Origin: Candidatus Aegiribacteria sp.
Lineage (GTDB): Bacteria > Fermentibacterota > Fermentibacteria > Fermentibacterales > JCC-6
Length of the DNA: 64,000 nucleotides
Direction: 5' to 3'
Assembly (NCBI GenBank): GCA_030594645.1
Contig: JAUVEU010000003.1
Span: 1 to 64,000 of the forward strand
Part shown: one piece after another, positions 59,840 through 64,000 of the stretch
How the letters are laid out: each line of letters opens with the position of its first letter
How positions within the stretch are numbered: the first letter of the stretch is position 1
Notes under the pieces: model-generated
The model's database searches: none
Seen by the model: only the letters and a program-made list of their open reading frames with translations
Told to the model about the DNA's origin: nothing
Made by a program: the position numbers and the translations under genes

Positions 59840-60354
59840 GGAACCGGTGGTTCCTTTACTTCTGGACAGAACTCGGCAGAAGGATACTTGAACCTGATTC
59901 CGCTTCTGAGATTCCCGGGTATCTTCCGTCTGTCATGGCAGAAGTTCTGTCATCACCAGCACCTCCTGTTCTCAGGAGGTCTGTCCTGCAGCTTGATAAT
60001 CAGCTTGATTCAAGAAAGGCAAGGTATATATACAGACATACCTGGGAGATACTTCGGAAACACGGATTCAGTCGTCCTCTCCGATTACAGCCATGGCCGG
60101 GTATCTCACTGCTTCTGCCATTTGTAAAAGATAACATCGCTGTAATCCCGCAATCGTTTTCAGAAAGAGTACCCCCTTCGAAAAGAGCTTTGTCACTGGT
60201 TGGCAGATCCGCTGCAGCTCTCCTGGAGGGATATGAGCTGTGGATTGTACCTGCAGTCTGGAATGATGAAATTACTTCTATCTTTAAAGACGGCGGAGTG
60301 AAAGCGTGTTCACTGGACAGACTCGCAGGCAAATGCGAACACGGATTTTCATGA
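59836..60354 (+). CDS. Hypothetical protein, 172 aa
   Basis: I do not recognise this protein. It is soluble, with a Trp/Arg-rich start (RNRWFLYFWTELGRRILE), a central ARYIYRHTWEILRKHG and an alpha/beta-like end (ELWIVPAVWNDEI). No catalytic motif is evident. The GTG overlaps the recX stop by 4 bp and the stop overlaps the yidD start by 4 bp, so it is certainly transcribed and translated with recA-recX. Confidence 0.72.
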   Translation: MRNRWFLYFWTELGRRILEPDSASEIPGYLPSVMAEVLSSPAPPVLRRSVLQLDNQLDSRKARYIYRHTWEILRKHGFSRPLRLQPWPGISLLLPFVKDNIAVIPQSFSERVPPSKRALSLVGRSAAALLEGYELWIVPAVWNDEITSIFKDGGVKACSLDRLAGKCEHGFS

Positions 60355-60752
60355 AAACCTCGATTATCTGCCTGATTATTACTATGTCGATGGTATCCGG
60401 GAATCATGACAATCAGCCCTCCGTATTCAGTAATCCTGCTGAGGCAAATGATAACGATCGGATAGAAAATCCTCTCAGTGATGTGCTTTTCTTACAATAC
60501 AGGATTGTTTTCAGAGATCTTCTGGGCAGGAAATGCATATATACCCCCAGCTGTTCTCAATACGGCCAGGAATCGATTCGGACCTACGGTCTTATCGCAG
60601 GAATGATGATGGCTCTGGAAAGGTGGACCAGATGTCATCCGGCATCACTTGGGTATGGTGATTATCCGGAAGCGGGAATGTACACTGTAGCGGATCCGGT
60701 AGATTATAGAGAGGAGAGTATATGCTGGGGACAATTCTTGCTGCCATTCTGA
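60351..60752 (+). CDS. yidD: YidD-like membrane protein insertion factor with signal peptide
   Basis: The YidD/DUF37 core is clear: LLGRKCIYTPSCSQYGQESI, YGLIAGMMMALERWTRCHP, and a conserved C-terminal GYGDYPEAG. Cys and Ser in TPSCSQY are typical. The product is 133 residues, against about 70-90 in the family. The extra N-terminus (ICLIITMSMVSG) looks like a cleavable signal peptide followed by an Asn/Glu-rich spacer. The protein may therefore act on the outer side of the membrane. ATG 60351 overlaps the preceding stop; it overlaps the next gene by 31 bp. Confidence 0.85.
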   Translation: MKTSIICLIITMSMVSGNHDNQPSVFSNPAEANDNDRIENPLSDVLFLQYRIVFRDLLGRKCIYTPSCSQYGQESIRTYGLIAGMMMALERWTRCHPASLGYGDYPEAGMYTVADPVDYREESICWGQFLLPF

Positions 60753-61564
60753 CAGTATTTCTGCATTCATCCACTGATTCGGGTTTTGCCGATTATCTGT
60801 ACTCAAACGGAGAATACGAGCTGGCTGCCGGAGAATATCTCAGAATTATTCATGCTGACAATGCTGATACTCTCTCGTGTCCTCTGGTTTCGCTCCGGCT
60901 GGCTGGATGCCTGCAGAAAATTGGCCGCTTCAGCGACGCGTTGTTTCTCTATACTTACCTTGGTGACCATCTGACTGATCGTGATATGCAGGCGGGTGCT
61001 CTCATGGGAACGGGAGCCGTACTGGAGGAAATTTGTGAATTCAGCTCAGCAAGGCTTGCGTATGTCGATGCTGTTAATACTGCGGTCGATATTGAAATTA
61101 AGAACAGAGCAGACATCATGGCAGGGCTTATGTACGCAAGAATGGGAAGATGGGAAAGTTCGGCGGAAGATCTTACAAGGATATCATCTTCCGGAGGACC
61201 GTTTGCTTCCGAAGCAGAACGGCTTGCAGGGGTTGTCTCCAGAGGTTCTTCTCTGCCTGAAAGAAGTTCCTTCTGGTGTGGACTGTCCAGCGCGGTATTA
61301 CCAGGGTCAGGGCAGATGATATGCGGACATTTCACTGACGGAGTGATTGCGCTGGGAGTTAATGGATTAATGGCCTACCTGTTCTACGAATCGCTGCAGG
61401 AAGAAAATACAACTACATCTGTTCTTCTCGGATGGCTGAGCCTTTCCTTTTACGGCGGGAATATCTACGGCGGCTCAAAAGCTGCCAGAACCTATAACTC
61501 GGCTAGAAGACGTGAGCTGCTTGAAGAAATAACCGGTATTCTAGAGAACGAGTACATCTTCTGA
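60722..61564 (+). CDS. TPR-repeat protein with C-terminal membrane domain (DUF5683-like)
   Basis: After a signal-like N-terminal helix (GTILAAILTVFLHSS), the protein has TPR-like pairs (LYSNGEYELAAGEYLRII, RLAGCLQKIGRFSDALFLY, about residues 20-150). A C-terminal domain has two to three hydrophobic helices (LSSAVLPGSGQMICGHFTDG, ALGVNGLMAYLFYESL, LLGWLSLSFYGGNIYGG). This end resembles DUF5683-type domains, in which PGSGQ is a typical motif. It starts in the yidD 3' end with GAGGAG before the ATG. A role in envelope assembly with YidD is plausible. The 245 bp that follow hold a possible hairpin (61631-61647) but no gene. Confidence 0.75.
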   Translation: MLGTILAAILTVFLHSSTDSGFADYLYSNGEYELAAGEYLRIIHADNADTLSCPLVSLRLAGCLQKIGRFSDALFLYTYLGDHLTDRDMQAGALMGTGAVLEEICEFSSARLAYVDAVNTAVDIEIKNRADIMAGLMYARMGRWESSAEDLTRISSSGGPFASEAERLAGVVSRGSSLPERSSFWCGLSSAVLPGSGQMICGHFTDGVIALGVNGLMAYLFYESLQEENTTTSVLLGWLSLSFYGGNIYGGSKAARTYNSARRRELLEEITGILENEYIF

Positions 61565-61809
61565 CCTTGACTTTTTCACTGAATTAAAGCAGTTTACCTG
61601 TTCCCTTCGGCAGTTTTGCATCCGGTAATACCCTCCAGAATTGAGGGAGTTATCTGGGAAGCAGAATTTTCAGGGATAGTATAGCTTTCAGATAAGTAGA
61701 AGGTAGTTCTTGTAAGTAGGTGTGTTCCAGCGATATTCTTCTGAAGAATCACTGGAAAAATTGGTGCAGCAGCACTGGATTAAGAAGTTTGCTTGATCAA
61801 TGGAGGTTC

Positions 61810-62265
61810 ATGAAAGTGAAGACCTATTCGGCCAAGACCGGAGAAATTGAGAGAAAATGGTGGCTGGTTGATGCCGCAGGACACTCTCCTGGAAGATTGG
61901 CCTCAAAAATTGCCATGATACTTCAGGGCAAAAACAAGCCGGTATATACTCCGCATATCGATACCGGTGATTTCATTATTGTAACAAATGTTGAAAAAAT
62001 GCGGTTTACGGGTAGAAAGCTTGAGCAGAAGGAGTACCACCGTCATACAGGATATCCTGGTGGCAGGAAGGTTACTCGCATGATAGAACTGCTTGATAAG
62101 CATCCTGACAGAATTCTCAGAAAAGCTGTTCAGGGAATGCTGCCAAAGAACAGACTTGCTCGAAAGCAGATCAGGAAACTGAAGATTTATGCCGGAAATG
62201 AACACCCGCATGAAGCTCAGGAACCACAGACTCTAAAAATTAATGTTTCAGGGGAGGTGAGATGA
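61810..62265 (+). CDS. rplM: Ribosomal protein uL13
   Basis: A large-subunit ribosomal protein of 151 residues with the family stretches [38 protein letters not shown] and [15 protein letters not shown] (written here as [15 protein letters not shown]). The ATG at 61810 is preceded by GGAGG and begins [14 protein letters not shown]; the in-frame start at 61720 has no ribosome site. It overlaps rpsI by 4 bp, the usual rplM-rpsI order. Confidence 0.96.
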   Translation: MKVKTYSAKTGEIERKWWLVDAAGHSPGRLASKIAMILQGKNKPVYTPHIDTGDFIIVTNVEKMRFTGRKLEQKEYHRHTGYPGGRKVTRMIELLDKHPDRILRKAVQGMLPKNRLARKQIRKLKIYAGNEHPHEAQEPQTLKINVSGEVR

Positions 62266-62648
62266 AGCAGTACATAGGTGTAGGAAGAAGAAAAAAAGCA
62301 ACTGCAAGGTGCTATCTGAGACCTGGAAACGGTAAAATCAAGGTTAACCAAAGAGATCCAGGAGAGTATTTTGTCCTTCTCAGACAGTTCGAGCATGCAT
62401 TTGAACCACTTGAAACAGTTGGAGTATCGAACAAGTACGATCTGCTTGTTAATGTTCACGGTGGTGGAATTACCGGGCAGGCTGGCGCAATAAGACTTGG
62501 AATAGCAAGAGCTCTGGTTACGATAGATCCCGAATTCAGGCCTTTGCTGAAATCGGAAGGGATGCTTCGGCGAGATCCAAGGATAGTCGAGAGAAAGAAA
62601 TACGGTCAGCCGAAAGCAAGAAAGCGCTTCCAGTTCTCAAAACGATAA
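62262..62648 (+). CDS. rpsI: Ribosomal protein uS9
   Basis: A small-subunit ribosomal protein of 128 residues with [20 protein letters not shown], then [14 protein letters not shown] and the basic C-terminal tail [18 protein letters not shown] that reaches the P site. The start overlaps the rplM stop by 4 bp. The length and both ends are intact. Confidence 0.97.
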   Translation: MKQYIGVGRRKKATARCYLRPGNGKIKVNQRDPGEYFVLLRQFEHAFEPLETVGVSNKYDLLVNVHGGGITGQAGAIRLGIARALVTIDPEFRPLLKSEGMLRRDPRIVERKKYGQPKARKRFQFSKR

Positions 62649-62715
62649 ACACAGATGTGCATGATATTTATCTGCCTCATCTGAACACACACGGTTGGTG
62701 GTGATGACCTCGGTG

Positions 62716-62732
62716 TCTCCTTTAAACGGAGA
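62716..62732 (+). promoter_or_regulatory. Short hairpin in the rpsB leader
   Basis: TCTCC-TTTAAAC-GGAGA is a perfect 5-bp stem upstream of rpsB. The 129-bp leader (62649-62777) may carry an autoregulatory site for uS2, as in many bacteria, but I see no clear match to the known motif. Confidence 0.35.
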
Positions 62733-62777
62733 TTGGTTTAATCAAATCAGCCGGCGGATAACCGAAAGGATAATTAA

Positions 62778-63986
62778 ATGGAAATACCTTCCATGCAGGA
62801 AATGCTGGAGGCCGGAATTCACTTCGGTCACCAGAAAAGTCGATGGAACCCGAAAATGCGGAATTACATCTTCATGGCTCGAAACGGTATTCATATCATT
62901 GATCTCAAAAAATCCAGAACTCTTCTGGAGGATGCCTCCAATCTGATCGCTAAAACTGTCGCGTCCGGAAAAAGTGTTCTTTTCGTTGCCACAAAGAAGC
63001 AGGGAAGGGAATGCTTGAAGGAACACGCCATAAGATGCGGTCAGTACTACGTTACTGAAAGATGGATGGGGGGCATGCTCACTAATTTCAAGACCATTTC
63101 TAAAGGCATAGAAACCTTGGTTGAACTTGAAAAGGCTGAGAAGGATGGGTTTCCTGCAAGCATGACGAAAAAGGAGATTCTTCAGAAAAGAAGGAAAAGG
63201 GAAAAACTGGAGAAGGATCTTACAGGTATTCGTCACATGAAAAAGCTGCCTGGAGCAGTCGTGGTTGTAGATATAAAGAAGGAGCAGATTGCTGTTCGTG
63301 AAGCAAGGAAACTTAATATTCCCTGTATAGGAATAGTTGATACGAATTGTGATCCGACCGAAGTTGATTATCCGATTCCGGGAAACGATGATGCAATCAA
63401 ATCTATTTCATTGATTATCGGTACTCTGGCTGATCACGTCATTCTTGGTGCTGAAGGGGCTGCTCCTGATACTTCAACGGAGAAACCGATTCCGACGGAT
63501 GATAGTACAGGTGCTGTTGAAGCTGAAGAAAAAAAGACAGTTTCTGCAACACCGGAGAAGAAGACAGCTGCCGCTAAACCGGAGAAGAAGACAGCTGCCG
63601 CCAAACCGGAGAAAAAGACGGTTGCCGCCAAACCGGAGAAAAAGACGGTTGCCGCCAAACCGGAGAAAAAGACGGTTGGCGCCAAACCGGAGAAAAAGAC
63701 GGTTGCCGCTAAACCGGAGAAGAAGACAGCTGCCGCCAAACCGGAGAAGAAAACAGCTGCCGCTAAACCGGAGAAGAAGACGGTCGCCGCTAAACCGGAG
63801 AAGAAAACAACTGCTGCCAAATCTGAGAAGACAACAGCAGATACACCTGCAAAGAAAACTACGGCCAGAAAGACTGAAAAGAAGGCTGCCCCAGCAGAAA
63901 CTGCTGGAGATATCGCAAAGGATACAGCTTCAGTCAGCGAAAAGCCGAAAAATGCTCAGGAAGAGGGAAAGGATTCGGGTGAATAA
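62778..63986 (+). CDS. rpsB: Ribosomal protein uS2 with long Lys/Ala-rich repeat tail
   Basis: The first 230 residues are normal uS2: MEIPSMQEMLEAGIHFGHQ, TERWMGGMLTNFKTI, and PIPGNDDAIKSI at the 30S-binding end. Then comes an extra 170-residue tail (about 232-402). It starts with an acidic linker (TDDSTGAVEAEEKK), followed by about ten copies of a nine-residue unit, KPEKKTVAA, with substitutions at the A/V positions. The tail is strongly basic and disordered, like AlgP or histone H1. Similar tails on uS2 occur in some bacteria but this one is long. AAAGGAT lies before the ATG. Confidence 0.93.
   Translation: MEIPSMQEMLEAGIHFGHQKSRWNPKMRNYIFMARNGIHIIDLKKSRTLLEDASNLIAKTVASGKSVLFVATKKQGRECLKEHAIRCGQYYVTERWMGGMLTNFKTISKGIETLVELEKAEKDGFPASMTKKEILQKRRKREKLEKDLTGIRHMKKLPGAVVVVDIKKEQIAVREARKLNIPCIGIVDTNCDPTEVDYPIPGNDDAIKSISLIIGTLADHVILGAEGAAPDTSTEKPIPTDDSTGAVEAEEKKTVSATPEKKTAAAKPEKKTAAAKPEKKTVAAKPEKKTVAAKPEKKTVGAKPEKKTVAAKPEKKTAAAKPEKKTAAAKPEKKTVAAKPEKKTTAAKSEKTTADTPAKKTTARKTEKKAAPAETAGDIAKDTASVSEKPKNAQEEGKDSGE
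63549..63827. repeat. rpsB: 27-bp tandem repeats coding for the uS2 tail
   Basis: About ten in-frame units of 27 bp encode KPEKKT plus three small residues. Units differ mainly at third positions and at the Ala/Val codon (GCT or GTT). The number may vary between strains through slippage. They are within the rpsB gene, not a CRISPR array. Confidence 0.9.
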
Positions 63987-64000
63987 TGTCCGTTAATCTA
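63986..64000 (+). CDS. tsf: Start of next gene, probably elongation factor Ts (partial)
   Basis: An ATG overlaps the rpsB stop by one base and encodes MSVNL before the window ends. rpsB is followed by tsf in nearly all bacteria, so this is very likely EF-Ts, but five codons cannot prove it. Confidence 0.5.

Noticed and set aside
63549-63827. CRISPR array
   Set aside because: The repeats are in frame, 27 bp, without spacers, and code for KPEKKT units.

Overview
The window is a gene-dense bacterial chromosome segment from an anaerobic, diderm (two-membrane) bacterium. The outer-membrane and secretion genes (a TonB receptor with its own ExbB/ExbD/TonB set, a PorV-like barrel, two GWxTD proteins, and large secreted proteins ending in FlgD/Por-like C-terminal domains) are the kind found in the FCB superphylum and neighbouring candidate phyla such as Fermentibacterota, WOR-3 or Cloacimonadota. 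I infer such a lineage but cannot fix the phylum without phylogeny. Central metabolism looks anaerobic: four-subunit 2-oxoacid:ferredoxin oxidoreductase, ATP-type PEP carboxykinase, and a glycine cleavage system.

Layout. 1-1.5 kb: a lipoprotein built of three pilin-like repeats, flanked by a 25-bp direct repeat, and an unknown gene. 1.6-9.8 kb: a tight eight-gene run, gcvT-gcvH-gcvPA-gcvPB, then two small unknown genes, a MutL/GlmL-like ASKHA ATPase and an unknown 373-aa protein, closed by a strong terminator. 9.8-13.2 kb: four overlapping membrane-protein genes (DUF6754-like first), followed by a hairpin repeat cluster. 13.7-19.2 kb: TonB receptor, exbB, two exbD, tonB. 19.3-28.7 kb: secreted protein, PorV-like protein, two GWxTD proteins, a degenerate metallopeptidase-like secreted protein and a lipoprotein.

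28.7-29.7 kb is a REP/RAYT (Y1 transposase) element whose right end supplies the 3' end of a neighbouring beta-propeller lipoprotein gene. 30.6-37.7 kb (mostly minus strand) carries murA with Asp in place of the catalytic Cys, an exonuclease, a lipoprotein (plus strand), pth, bL25, tRNA-Gln overlapping ispE, and a UbiA prenyltransferase. 37.9-44.5 kb: a Na/Pi cotransporter with an extracytoplasmic Ig-like domain, a cyclic-2,3-diphosphoglycerate-synthetase-like protein and korDABC, ending in a nested palindromic REPIN. 44.6-48.6 kb (minus): radical SAM, membrane protein, UMF1-type transporter. 48.7-53.6 kb: pckA, tRNA-Ser, an acidic TPR/AIM24-like protein, tRNA-Ala, a PP2C-like protein without metal ligands, and a long-form SRP RNA. 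53.7-61.6 kb: dnaX-ybaB-recR-pgsA-pgpA-pncC-thpR-recA-recX-unknown-yidD-TPR protein, almost all overlapping. 61.8-64.0 kb: rplM-rpsI and rpsB-(tsf), where uS2 has a long Lys-rich repeat tail.

The best candidate for an undescribed system is the 5.9-13.2 kb block: an ASKHA ATPase without any cobalamin mutase nearby, coupled to a 373-aa multidomain partner and four membrane proteins. Other notable points are two likely CTG start codons (recX and the UMF1 transporter), a fosfomycin-resistant type MurA, three different REP-like families of which only one has its transposase here, and an ispE stop codon inside a tRNA gene.
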